A stretch of DNA of 64,000 bases from Novosphingobium sp. KA1 (lineage in GTDB: Bacteria > Pseudomonadota > Alphaproteobacteria > Sphingomonadales > Sphingomonadaceae), in contig NZ_CP021248.1 in assembly GCF_017309955.1 (NCBI RefSeq), forward strand, positions 1-64,000. Reading direction: 5' to 3'. The position numbers were made by a program, and so were the translations under genes. A model generated the notes under the pieces. The model saw nothing but the letters and a program-made list of their open reading frames with translations, was not told the origin of the DNA and did no database searches. This document shows positions 26,574 through 34,821 of the stretch, piece after piece; position 1 is the first letter of the stretch, and each line of letters begins with the position of its first letter.

Positions 26574-27857
26574 ATGCATGTCCTGATCGTCGGGGCGGGC
26601 GGCTTCATCGGCCGCCACGTCGCCGGCCGCTTGCTGGCCGCCGGTGCGCGCGTGACCTTGGCCGCGCGCGCACCGGAGCGGCTGCGGCGGTCCTTTCCCA
26701 TGGCGCGGACGCTGGCCTGCGACCTCGCCCGTGACCGGGCGGCGGACTGGGCGCCGCGCCTTGCCGGCATCGACGCGGTGGTGAACTGTGCCGGGATCAT
26801 CGGCAACCGCGCCGACTATGCGGGGGTTCATGACCGGGGCGCGCGGGCGCTGTTCGATGCCTGCCTGGCGGCGGGGGTGGGAAGGGTGATCCAGATCTCC
26901 TCGCTCGGCGCCGACGAGAGCGGGGTGACCGCCTATCACCGCAGCAAGAAGCGGGCGGACGATCACCTCATGGCCCTCGACCCGGCGGGCGAGCGGATGG
27001 GCTGGGCGGTGCTGCGGCTCTCGCTGGTGATGGGGCGCGGCGGGGCCAGCACGGCGCTGTTCACGGCGCTGGCGGCGCTGCCGCTCCTGCCCCGGCTCGG
27101 TTCCGGGCGCTGGCAGGTGCAGCCGATCCATATCGACGATCTGGCACGGGCGGTCCTGCGGCTGCTGGAGCGGCCCGGGCCGCTGGCCTGCGCGCTCGAT
27201 GCGGTGGGGCCGCAGGCGGTCAGCACCGATGAACTGACCGAAGCGCTGCGCGGCTGGCTGGGGCTGGCGCAGGGGCGGGCGCCCAAGCTCTCCTTGCCGA
27301 AACCGCTGCTGGCGCTGGTCGCCCGGCTCGGCATCGGTCCGGCCACGCGGGAGAGCCTGACGATGCTGGCGGCGGGCAACACCGCGCCGTCCGCGCCGTT
27401 TGTCGCCGCGCTGGGCTTTTGCCCGATGACGCTGGGCGAGGCGCTCGCCCGGTACCCGGCCTGCGCGGCGGACCTCACCGAAGCCCGCCTGCGCGCGCTG
27501 GCGCCGGTGCTGGCGGGATTGCTGGCGCTGGTGTGGCTGGGCGGCGGGATCGTCTCGCTGGCCCTTGCGCCGACCGCCACGGTTGCCCCGTGGCTCGGCC
27601 GGGTCGGCCTGGCCGGACCCGGGGCGACGGCGGCGCTCTGGGCCGGATCGCTGGCGGACATCGCCGTGGGCCTCGGCCTGATCCTGCGCCGCCGCGGCGC
27701 GCCGCTGGCAGGGGTGGCGCTGATGGCGGTCTATACCGCGATCCTGACCGCCGCCGCTCCCGAACTCTGGGCCGATCCGTTCGGCCCGCTCGTCAAGAAC
27801 CTGGCCGTTCTCGGCCTTTCGCTGGCCCTGTTTGCGATGGAGGGGCGCCGTGGCTGA
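26574..27857 (+). CDS. SDR-family oxidoreductase with C-terminal DoxX-like membrane domain
   Basis: A 427-residue two-part protein. Residues 1-290 are an atypical/extended short-chain dehydrogenase: VLIVGAGGFIGRHVAGRLL at the N-terminus binds NAD(P), VVNCAGIIG and ISSLGADESGVTAYHRSKKRAD follow, giving a YxxxK pair. Residues about 305-425 form four hydrophobic helices like DoxX-type membrane proteins. An in-frame GTG at 26559 overlaps the previous stop, but the ATG at 26574 is preferred. It lies in the sigma54 operon with two other membrane genes; its substrate, perhaps a quinone or lipid, is not visible. Confidence 0.85.
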   Translation: MHVLIVGAGGFIGRHVAGRLLAAGARVTLAARAPERLRRSFPMARTLACDLARDRAADWAPRLAGIDAVVNCAGIIGNRADYAGVHDRGARALFDACLAAGVGRVIQISSLGADESGVTAYHRSKKRADDHLMALDPAGERMGWAVLRLSLVMGRGGASTALFTALAALPLLPRLGSGRWQVQPIHIDDLARAVLRLLERPGPLACALDAVGPQAVSTDELTEALRGWLGLAQGRAPKLSLPKPLLALVARLGIGPATRESLTMLAAGNTAPSAPFVAALGFCPMTLGEALARYPACAADLTEARLRALAPVLAGLLALVWLGGGIVSLALAPTATVAPWLGRVGLAGPGATAALWAGSLADIAVGLGLILRRRGAPLAGVALMAVYTAILTAAAPELWADPFGPLVKNLAVLGLSLALFAMEGRRG

Positions 27858-28323
27858 CTATTTCCTGCTCAAGACGATCCATATCCTCAGTTCCACGCTG
27901 CTGCTGGGCACCGGGCTCGGCACGGCCTTCCACGGCTGGATGGCGAACCGCAGCGCCAGCCTCGCGGCGCGGCGGGTGGTGAACCGCAATGTCGTGCTGG
28001 CGGACTGGCTGTTCACCGCGCCTGCGGTCATCGTCCAGCCGGTGACCGGGGTGTGGCTGGCGCGGCTTGCGGGCTTTCCCCTGAGCAGCGGCTGGCTGGT
28101 CGCGGCCATGCTGCTTTATGCGGTGGTCGGGGCCTGCTGGCTGCCGGTCGTGTGGATCCAGATCGCGATGCGCCGGATCGCCGACGACACGCCCGAGGGC
28201 GCGTCCTTGCCGCCGCGCTATCACCGCCTGGCGCGATGGTGGTTTGCGCTCGGCTGGCCCGCATTTCTGGGCGTGATCGTGATCTTCTGGCTGATGACCG
28301 CCAAGCCGGAGATCGCGTTGTGA
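27850..28323 (+). CDS. DUF2269-like integral membrane protein
   Basis: A 157-residue membrane protein resembling DUF2269. Four helices are evident (TIHILSSTLLLGTGLG, WLFTAPAVIVQPVTGVWLA, LLYAVVGACWLPVVWIQIAM, WFALGWPAFLGVIVIFWLM), with conserved His near the first and Arg-rich loops. The GTG at 27850 follows GGAGGGG and overlaps the end of the SDR-DoxX gene by 8 bases, so translation is coupled. It is the last gene of the sigma54 operon. Function is unknown. Confidence 0.83.
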   Translation: MADYFLLKTIHILSSTLLLGTGLGTAFHGWMANRSASLAARRVVNRNVVLADWLFTAPAVIVQPVTGVWLARLAGFPLSSGWLVAAMLLYAVVGACWLPVVWIQIAMRRIADDTPEGASLPPRYHRLARWWFALGWPAFLGVIVIFWLMTAKPEIAL

Positions 28324-28404
28324 CCCGCGCGCGCTTGCGGGCGGCGCGGGCGGGCGCTACCAAGGCGCCAGCCGAAGCGTGCTCACGCACGTTGCGGCAT
28401 GATC

Positions 28405-28622
28405 GCGCCGGTGCCCCGAAAGGGGCTTAATAGGGAATATGGTGGGAGGGGATTTCCCCTCGAATCCGTGGCTGTCCCTGCAACTGTAAGCGGCGAGCGC
28501 GATGCATATCGCGGCGGGGCAAGGACCCTCGCCGCAGCCACTGGGCCGGACGCTAAATCCTGCGAGGCCCGGGAAGGCCGTGCATCAAGCGATGACCCGC
28601 GAGCCAGGAGACCTGCCGGCGC
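28405..28622 (+). ncRNA. Cobalamin (B12) riboswitch
   Basis: Cobalamin aptamer upstream of a Co/Ni permease. The outer P1 helix pairs GCGCCGG (28405-28411) with CCGGCGC (28616-28622). Conserved elements appear in order: AATAGGGAA, CTGCAACTGTAAGCGG, GCCACTG (28537-28543), GGGAAGGC, GATGACCCGCGAGCC, and the B12 box GCCAGGAGACCTGCC (28603-28617). When B12 is plentiful it should switch the downstream permease off through the terminator at 28774. Confidence 0.95.
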
Positions 28623-28773
28623 ATGGTCGCTCTTGCCTTGGTCCAGGGGATGGCCGCGGCACGGAAACTCCGTCTGAGCGACGCATGTGCGGCGGGGGCC
28701 GCACCGGCATTCGTGCCGGGCGTCAGGTGGCGTCCGTCCGGCACCGCGATGCCGGCCGCAGGCGCGGCAGGCT

Positions 28774-28808
28774 CCCCGTCCGGTTTCGCTGGCGCCGACG
28801 GGGTTTTT
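28774..28808 (+). terminator. Riboswitch expression platform: terminator abutting the start codon
   Basis: CCCCGTC (28774-28780) pairs with GACGGGG (28797-28803), followed by five T residues that end exactly at the ATG at 28809. The right arm also contains the only ribosome-binding-like sequence (ACGGGG), so the same hairpin could stop transcription and mask translation. Confidence 0.82.
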
Positions 28809-29834
28809 ATGGGTTTCCTTTCCTTCACCTTGCGCCGCCGCATCACGGTGCTGTTCGCGGCGCTGATCGCCGCCAATGTCCTGGCCTGGGTCTGGGCCTT
28901 TGCCGCCTTCCACGGCAATACGCTGATGCTGGGCACGGCGCTGCTGGCCTGGAGCCTGGGCCTGCGCCACGCGGTCGACGCCGACCACATCGCCGCGATC
29001 GACAACGTGACGCGCAAGCTCATGCAGGACGGCCAGCGCCCGCTGACGGTGGGCCTGTGGTTCGCGGTCGGCCATTCCGCGATCGTCCTCGTCGCGGCGA
29101 CGACGATCGCGATCGCCGCCAGCACCCTGTCCGACTTCGAGGCGATCGGCGAGGCGGGCGGGGTGATCGCCACGGCCATCTCCGCCACCTTCCTGTTCAC
29201 CATCGCGATCATGAACCTGGCGATCCTGCGCGGGGTCTGGATGCGGTTCCGGCAGGCGCGGCGCGGCGAGATGCCGAATGAGGACGATCTCGACATCCTG
29301 CTGGCCGGGCGCGGGCTGATCGCGCGGATCCTGCGCCCGCTGTTCCGGCTGGTGCGATCGAGCTGGCACATGGCGCCGCTCGGTTTCCTGTTCGGGCTGG
29401 GGTTCGACACCGCCACCGAAGTCGCCATCCTCGGGCTGTCCGGGGCCCATGCGGCGGACGGCATCGCGCTCGGCACGCTGCTGGTCCTGCCGGTGCTCTT
29501 TGCGGTGGGCATGGCGCTGATCGACACCGCCGACGGCGTCATCATGCTGGGCGCCTACGAGTGGGCTTTCGTGAAGCCGATCCGCAAGCTCTACTACAAC
29601 ATCACGATCACGGCGATCTCGGCGCTGGTCGCGCTGGTGATCGGCGCGGTCCAGACCGCCGGGCTGTTCGCCGAGAAACTGGCGCTCGAGGGCCAGCCCT
29701 GGGACGGCGCCCGGGCGCTGTCGGAGCGCTTCAACATGCTCGGCTTCCTGATCATCGGCCTGTTCGTGGCCTGCTGGGCAGTGAGCTATGCGATCTACCG
29801 CTGGCGCCGCTTCGACGAGATCGAACTGGGCTAG
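28809..29834 (+). CDS. Nickel/cobalt permease (NiCoT, HoxN/NixA family)
   Basis: High-affinity transition-metal permease of the inner membrane, 341 residues. The family signature RHAVDADHIAAIDNVTRK is in helix 2, and FGLGFDTATEVAILGLS gives the second signature; about eight helices are predicted. Control by a cobalamin riboswitch indicates Co2+ uptake for B12 synthesis. The ATG at 28809 is chosen because it follows the terminator hairpin. An open frame runs back to 28623, but those 62 residues are translated riboswitch leader and unlikely to be protein. It converges with the cupin gene. Confidence 0.93.
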   Translation: MGFLSFTLRRRITVLFAALIAANVLAWVWAFAAFHGNTLMLGTALLAWSLGLRHAVDADHIAAIDNVTRKLMQDGQRPLTVGLWFAVGHSAIVLVAATTIAIAASTLSDFEAIGEAGGVIATAISATFLFTIAIMNLAILRGVWMRFRQARRGEMPNEDDLDILLAGRGLIARILRPLFRLVRSSWHMAPLGFLFGLGFDTATEVAILGLSGAHAADGIALGTLLVLPVLFAVGMALIDTADGVIMLGAYEWAFVKPIRKLYYNITITAISALVALVIGAVQTAGLFAEKLALEGQPWDGARALSERFNMLGFLIIGLFVACWAVSYAIYRWRRFDEIELG

Positions 29835-29856
29835 GCGCGTCTATCCGGCGGCTCCT

Positions 29857-30198
29857 TCAAGGCTCGCCGATGTGGACCGCGAGCCAGATCGTGGGGCTGG
29901 CGGTGCGGGTGACGAGATGCGGCATGCCGGCGGGGATCATCAGGTGCTCGCCGGCCGCCAGTGTGCGGCGGCAGGTGCCGTCCAGCAGCAGTTCGGCCGC
30001 GCCTTCGAGCACCAGCACCCATTCGTCCCAGTCCTGCACATAGGGCTGGTCGGGCGGGGTGGTCTGGCCGTGCGAGACGATCCGCTCGATCCTCACGCCC
30101 GGCGCGCGCAGCAGGTCCTCGAAGCGTTCCTGCGCCTCGTCCCCCGGCGCGACGGCCAGGAGATTGCGCGGGGCCTGCGGCGGACTGTCGCTTGCCAC
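29857..30198 (-). CDS. Cupin-domain protein
   Basis: A 113-residue single-domain cupin. The two cupin motifs appear as DWDEWVLVLEGAAELLLDG and LMIPAGMPHLVTR; several metal-binding His/Glu are present, although the first motif lacks the usual HxH. It starts with a GTG 8 bases after the mlaA-like stop, so it is probably co-transcribed with it. No specific activity can be assigned; such small cupins are often stress or sugar-acid related. Confidence 0.8.
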   Translation of the reverse strand: MASDSPPQAPRNLLAVAPGDEAQERFEDLLRAPGVRIERIVSHGQTTPPDQPYVQDWDEWVLVLEGAAELLLDGTCRRTLAAGEHLMIPAGMPHLVTRTASPTIWLAVHIGEP

Positions 30199-30205
30199 GG
30201 CGCGA

Positions 30206-31342
30206 CTAGGCCGCCGGTTGCGGGATCGGCTGGACGACCGGCTGCGAGATCATCTGCACGGGGGCCGGAACGGGAGCGGGTGCCGGTTCCGCTGCCGGTT
30301 CCGGCACCGCGGGTTGCACCGGCTGGCCCGCCTGTTCCTGGCCTGCCGGATCCTGCGCCGTCTTGCCGCCGGCGGTGGGCATGCGCGGGCCGTAGACCGG
30401 CACGACATCGGGCAGGGTGCGGCCATGCAGCGCCTCGATCTCGGCCTTGCGCTGGCGCAGGTAGAGTTCGCGATAGGCCGCGTAGGGGCGGTCTTCCTTG
30501 CGGATCTTGTTGATCTCGTCGTCGAAGGCGGCGCGCTCGCCCAGCTGGTTGAGCACGATCATCGGCAACGCCACTTCCGGCTTGGTGAAGGGCTTGCCGA
30601 GCAGGGCCGGGGAGGCAAGGTTGTCCACCGAATCGCCGATCAGGTCGCGCAGCGTCGTCGGGCCGATGATCGGCAGGTACATGTAGGGCCCGGGGCCGAC
30701 ACCGTAATAGCCCAGCACGTTGGCGAGGCCATTGGGACGATAGGGCAGGTGGAAGGGCTTGCGCTTGGCCACGTCCATGACGCCGCCGACGCCCAGCGTG
30801 GTGTTGATCGCGAAGCGTCCCACGGTCTCCATCGCCTTGCCGGGCTTGAGTTCGAGCAGGAAGGCCACAAAGACCACCGGCTCGCCCAGGTTGGTGAAGA
30901 AGTTGCGCAGGCCCTGGCGGATCGGGCGCGGCAGGCCCTTGTTATAGGCCTTGGCGACGGGTTCGACCACCGCGCTGTCGACCGCCTGCACCGCCTTGAA
31001 CGACTGTTCGTTGATGCGCTCCAGCGGGTCGCCCGGCGGCGGCGGCTTGCGGCGGGTGACGAGAATGTCGTCGCCGATCGTCTCGTTGTCGGCGCCCTGC
31101 TCGCTGGCCGGCTCACCGGCCTGCTGTTCGGCAGCCGCGGCCGCGGGATCGATCAGGGGCACCGGGGATGCCGCGAAGGCGGGCAGGGGGACGCTGACCG
31201 GCCCGCCCGTGATCTGCCCGCCTGTCACCGGTGCGCCTGCGACGGGCTGGGCGGCGGGGGCGGCATCGGTCTGGGGAAGGTCGCCCCCTTCAGGAAGCGC
31301 GGAACCCATCATCAATACGACAGCGGCGGCCGTCAGACTCAT
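30206..31342 (-). CDS. mlaA: MlaA/VacJ-family protein without a visible lipobox
   Basis: Outer-membrane component of the Mla phospholipid-retrieval pathway, 378 residues (typical MlaA is about 250). The core spans about residues 100-300: DPLERINEQSFKAVQAVD, RNFFTNLGEPV, RFAINTTLGVGGVMDVA, GYYGVGPGPYMYLPIIGPTTLRD. An unusual Pro/Ala/Gln-rich N-terminal extension and a Pro/Ala-rich tail flank it. The N-terminus MSLTAAAVVLMMGSALPEGG looks like a signal peptide but has no cysteine, so lipidation is not expected from this start. AAGGA precedes the ATG. The other mla genes are not in this window. Confidence 0.88.
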   Translation of the reverse strand: MSLTAAAVVLMMGSALPEGGDLPQTDAAPAAQPVAGAPVTGGQITGGPVSVPLPAFAASPVPLIDPAAAAAEQQAGEPASEQGADNETIGDDILVTRRKPPPPGDPLERINEQSFKAVQAVDSAVVEPVAKAYNKGLPRPIRQGLRNFFTNLGEPVVFVAFLLELKPGKAMETVGRFAINTTLGVGGVMDVAKRKPFHLPYRPNGLANVLGYYGVGPGPYMYLPIIGPTTLRDLIGDSVDNLASPALLGKPFTKPEVALPMIVLNQLGERAAFDDEINKIRKEDRPYAAYRELYLRQRKAEIEALHGRTLPDVVPVYGPRMPTAGGKTAQDPAGQEQAGQPVQPAVPEPAAEPAPAPVPAPVQMISQPVVQPIPQPAA

Positions 31343-31662
31343 TCGATCGTCCTTGTCGGGTGGCCGCCGGATGCGGGGCCAGCCTTGCAGAGTAGAGCAT
31401 GCTCCCGGCGCGGTCTCGACGGGGAATCGAGGGGGCGGATCGCGCGGGGGGGCGGCAATTACGTGAGCGGCCTTGCCGGGGGGCGCCGCAGGTCGGGCGG
31501 CAATGTTCGATTGCCATTGGACATGCGGCTATGCGCGATTGCCGCTTTCGTCAATCCAGTGCCAGATCTGTCGAGGATCCTTTCGATGAATGGGGCGATG
31601 GAACGGTTTTTGGACGCTATTGCCTGTCGATATTGGGGCCGGTGAGGGCGCCCGCAACCCCA
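31343..31662. other. Intergenic region, nothing recognised
   Basis: About 320 bp between the mlaA-like gene and the end of the CYTH-CHAD gene. It should contain the mlaA promoter. I see no gene, strong hairpin or repeat in it. Confidence 0.4.
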
Positions 31663-33144
31663 TCAACGCCAGAAAGGCCTTGCGGTTGCGAATTCGTCGT
31701 AGTCGCTGGCGGCCGCACGCAGCAGGCGGGCCTGCTCGGCCTTTTCGGCATCGGCGGTCGGAACCCGGCGCGGCGCAAGGCCCAGCCGGGCACGGACCGC
31801 CGGCGCGGTGACCCGGTCGTTGAGCGTGCCGAGCCGCTCCTGCAGCCTTTCCACGCGGGCGACAAAGCGCCTGGCGCGGCGGCCTTCGCGTTCCTGCGGA
31901 TAGAGCGCGGCAAAGAAGTCGGCCGCATAGCGCAGCTTCTTGGCGGCCTTGCGGACGTCATGGCGGGCTTCGTCGCCGAGCGCCGCCAGATGGCGGCCGC
32001 GCTTGCGCAGGACCTTGCGGCGACGGGTCAGCACTGCGGCGGCAAAGGCGCCGAGGGACGGCTCGCCCAAAGCGGGATCGGGGGCCGCCTCGGGGGCTGC
32101 ATCGGGAGCGGCGCGGCGCCAGCGGCCGACCGCGATCCATTCGGCAAGGTCGAGCATCAGCATGCGGCACCGCTTGGAGCGCAGCGCCGCCGCCGCTTCG
32201 CCCGCAGCCTTGCGTCTGGCGGCGCAGAGCGGGGCGATGGCCTCCGGATCGTCGTCGTTCGCGAGCAGCACGTCGATCTCGCGCATGGCGCCCAGCTTTC
32301 CGGCCAGCCATTGCAGCTCGCGCTGGAAGCGGGCCAGCGTGCGCGGCTCCTGCACCACCGGACGGTAGAGTGAGAGCGCCGAGCGCAGCCGCCGGATCGC
32401 GACGCGGGCCTGATGCAGCGCATGGGCGTCGCCATGGTCGAGCAGCGCGGGCAGGTTGCGGTGAAAGTGGCCGAGACAGTGGCCGACGATCAGCACGAGC
32501 GAATCCGCCACGCTCATCTGCGGGGTCAGGCGGACCCGCCCCGCCTTGGGCGCGGGCGCCGCCGGCCCCAGCAGGCGATAGCCGCGCTCGGCCTTGCTGA
32601 GCACGCAGATCCTTGCGGGAACCCGGGCCTCGATCTCGCGGGCCAGGGCAAAAAGCGCGTCAAGCTGCGCGCCCTTGCGCTCCAGTTCCACCTCGCAGAG
32701 CGGCGCCAGGCGTTCGCCCGCGACGATCCGTCCCTCATCGAGCGCGATCTCGATGCCGTCCCGGTTCCACACCCGCCGCTCGTTCTCGACCACAAAGACC
32801 GGCGCCAGCAGCGCGGTGCGGTGGCCGAGCAGGGCGGTCACCGGATTGTCCTCGTCCAGCACCGGCTGGTTGCCGGCGATCTCGCGCTCCCATTCGCTGC
32901 GCACGAGCATACCGGCGGCACTGCCATCCGCCTTGATCGTCTGCTTGTGGCGCCGCCCGCTGCGCCGCACCCGCAGCGACAGGCCCGCGCGGGCCAGCGC
33001 ATGGTCCGGCGTGTCGAAATAGGTCGATTCCTGGGAAACCAGCCGGGGCGCACCGCCCAGCAGCCCGCAGTCGGCCAGCAGGTCGGCATCGTAGGGCGAG
33101 AGTTCGAGCTTGAGCTCTTCTTCCAGTGCGCTGGTGTCCGCCAT
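31663..33144 (-). CDS. CYTH-CHAD protein (probable inorganic triphosphatase)
   Basis: A 493-residue two-domain protein. The CYTH domain (about 1-205) starts with EEELKLEL (ExExK) and has paired basic and acidic strand residues for a triphosphate tunnel, as in YgiF-type triphosphatases. The CHAD domain (about 215-475) has two helical halves with HQARVAIRRLRSAL and HDVRKAAKKLRYAADFF, the conserved His/Arg pattern that binds polyphosphate. It is the last gene of a four-gene co-directional cluster, 18 bp after the glycosyltransferase. A role in (poly)phosphate metabolism is likely. Confidence 0.92.
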   Translation of the reverse strand: MADTSALEEELKLELSPYDADLLADCGLLGGAPRLVSQESTYFDTPDHALARAGLSLRVRRSGRRHKQTIKADGSAAGMLVRSEWEREIAGNQPVLDEDNPVTALLGHRTALLAPVFVVENERRVWNRDGIEIALDEGRIVAGERLAPLCEVELERKGAQLDALFALAREIEARVPARICVLSKAERGYRLLGPAAPAPKAGRVRLTPQMSVADSLVLIVGHCLGHFHRNLPALLDHGDAHALHQARVAIRRLRSALSLYRPVVQEPRTLARFQRELQWLAGKLGAMREIDVLLANDDDPEAIAPLCAARRKAAGEAAAALRSKRCRMLMLDLAEWIAVGRWRRAAPDAAPEAAPDPALGEPSLGAFAAAVLTRRRKVLRKRGRHLAALGDEARHDVRKAAKKLRYAADFFAALYPQEREGRRARRFVARVERLQERLGTLNDRVTAPAVRARLGLAPRRVPTADAEKAEQARLLRAAASDYDEFATARPFWR

Positions 33145-33162
33145 GGTTTCCCCGTCTTGCGT

Positions 33163-34353
33163 TCAGCCTGCCGCGCGGATGCGGGCCTGCCCGTTGGTCT
33201 GGTCGCCTTTCCCCGCCGCGCCGGGCGCGAGGGCACGGTAGATCCGTGCCACGCTCCGTCCGGCGGCATCCCAGGAATAGGCGGCGCTGTTCCGGCGGGC
33301 CGCTGCGCCCATGGCCCGGCGCACGTCCGGGGCGGCGGCCAGCGCCGCGAGGCGGCCGGCATAGGCCGCCAGGTCCCGGGGCGGGCAGAGGTAGCCGGCG
33401 GGAGCCTGCCGCTGCTGGCCGGGACCGAGCAACATGCGGGCGCTGGGCGCATCGGCGCTGACCACCGGCACGCCCGAGGCCATCGCTTCGAGAATGACGT
33501 TGCCGAAGGCCTCGGTGGTGCTGGGGCAGAGCATGGCATCGGCGCTGGCGACAGCCCGGGCCAGCGCGTCACCGGCGAGATGGCCGGTCATCACCGTGCC
33601 GGGCAGCGCGGCGAAGGCATCGGCCGCCGGTCCCGCGCCGACTACCAGCGCGCGGGCGGGAACGTCCTTCTGCAAGGCGCGCATCGCGGCGGTGAAGGTG
33701 GCGATGCCCTTTTCGAGCACCAGCCGGCCGAAGAACAGCACGACAAAGTCCTCGTCGCGCAGGCCTTGCGCCCGCCGCCATGCCATGTCGCGGCGGGCGG
33801 GGTGGAACAGGCTGCGGTCGATCCCCCGGCTCCAGACGCTGACGTGATCGTCGCCGCGCAGCCGCGTGAACTGCTCGGCAAGGGCGGGGGTGGGGGCCAG
33901 CACGTGATCGCTGCGGCGGTAGAACCGGTCGAGATGCGCGCAGATCAGCGGGCGCAGCCAGCCCAGCCGGTAATAGTCGAGGTAGGTCTCGAAACGGGTA
34001 TGCATGCTGGCGACGACGGGGATGCCGCGGCGCAAGGCGTAAGTCTGGGCGCGGGTGCCGAGAATGTCGGGGGCGGATACGTGGACCATGTCAGGCCGGA
34101 ACTGCTCCAGATCGCGGCGGACGCTGCGCGGCAGGCCGAGTGCCAGCCGGAACTCCCGGCGCCGCGGCAGCGCGACCGAGGGGACCGGGACCAGCGTGCC
34201 GGTCGGTTCGAAGGCGGGGGACCGGGAGACCGGGGAATAGGCGCGGACTTCGCAGCCTTCGTGCGTTTCGAGATGGGCGGCCAGCCTGTTGAGCGCCTGG
34301 TTGGCGCCGTCGCGAACGTAATTGTAGTTTCCGGAGAAAAGGGCGATCCGCAT
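33163..34353 (-). CDS. Family GT4 glycosyltransferase
   Basis: GT-B glycosyltransferase of 396 residues. The acceptor-side start is MRIALFSGNYNYVRDGANQALNRLAAHL, similar to lipid glycosyltransferases of the GT4 family such as sulfoquinovosyl or mannosyl transferases. The donor-side domain has VVLFFGRLVLEKGIATF and the E-x7-E motif STTEAFGNVILEAMASGVPVV. It starts 3 bases after the gtrA stop and precedes the CYTH-CHAD gene. Together with the flippase-like GtrA it suggests glycolipid or surface-glycan synthesis. The sugar and acceptor are unknown. Confidence 0.88.
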   Translation of the reverse strand: MRIALFSGNYNYVRDGANQALNRLAAHLETHEGCEVRAYSPVSRSPAFEPTGTLVPVPSVALPRRREFRLALGLPRSVRRDLEQFRPDMVHVSAPDILGTRAQTYALRRGIPVVASMHTRFETYLDYYRLGWLRPLICAHLDRFYRRSDHVLAPTPALAEQFTRLRGDDHVSVWSRGIDRSLFHPARRDMAWRRAQGLRDEDFVVLFFGRLVLEKGIATFTAAMRALQKDVPARALVVGAGPAADAFAALPGTVMTGHLAGDALARAVASADAMLCPSTTEAFGNVILEAMASGVPVVSADAPSARMLLGPGQQRQAPAGYLCPPRDLAAYAGRLAALAAAPDVRRAMGAAARRNSAAYSWDAAGRSVARIYRALAPGAAGKGDQTNGQARIRAAG

Positions 34354-34356
34354 GAG

Positions 34357-34821
34357 TCAGACCTGCCGGAAGTTGAGAACGGCGTTGAGCAGGAACACGG
34401 CCAGCCCGGCAATGACCGAAACGAGGGTACGGGCAATCAGGTAATGCATCGGCGTGAAGTAGAGCAGCGCGGCAAAAAGCGCCATGGTGAGGAGCAGCCC
34501 GATGCCCGAATTGGCCAGGAACAACCAGTATCCGGCATGTATTCCGCGGGCGCTTCCGGGAAATATCCACGCACGCCCAATGACATAGTGCAGCGAGTTG
34601 GAGACCAGGAAACTGACGCCGGCAGCGCCCACCGCGCCCACCGCGAGCCGCTCCACCAGCAGCCACAGGATGCCCAGGCGGACCAGGAACACGCCGATGC
34701 TGACGGCCGTGTTGCGGGCCAGCATCGCGGCGACCCGACGCGACAGCAGGCGGCCGGCGAGCGCAGGGCCGCCGGCAGGCTGCAGGGGGGCGCCTTCGGG
34801 CTGCGCCAGCGGCTTGCTCAT
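34357..34821 (-). CDS. GtrA-like membrane protein
   Basis: A 154-residue GtrA-family protein with four hydrophobic helices (NTAVSIGVFLVRLGILWLL, VGAAGVSFLVSNSLHYVIGR, LANSGIGLLLTMALFAALL, TLVSVIAGLAVFLLNAVLNF). GtrA proteins flip or handle polyprenyl-linked sugars in surface-glycan modification. The ATG at 34821 overlaps the stop of the ferritin-like gene (ATGA), and the glycosyltransferase begins 3 bases after its stop, which supports a shared process. Confidence 0.85.
   Translation of the reverse strand: MSKPLAQPEGAPLQPAGGPALAGRLLSRRVAAMLARNTAVSIGVFLVRLGILWLLVERLAVGAVGAAGVSFLVSNSLHYVIGRAWIFPGSARGIHAGYWLFLANSGIGLLLTMALFAALLYFTPMHYLIARTLVSVIAGLAVFLLNAVLNFRQV

Noticed and set aside
28623..28808. 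62-residue N-terminal extension of the Co/Ni permease
   Set aside because: It would translate through the riboswitch terminator; family members begin near the 28809 start.
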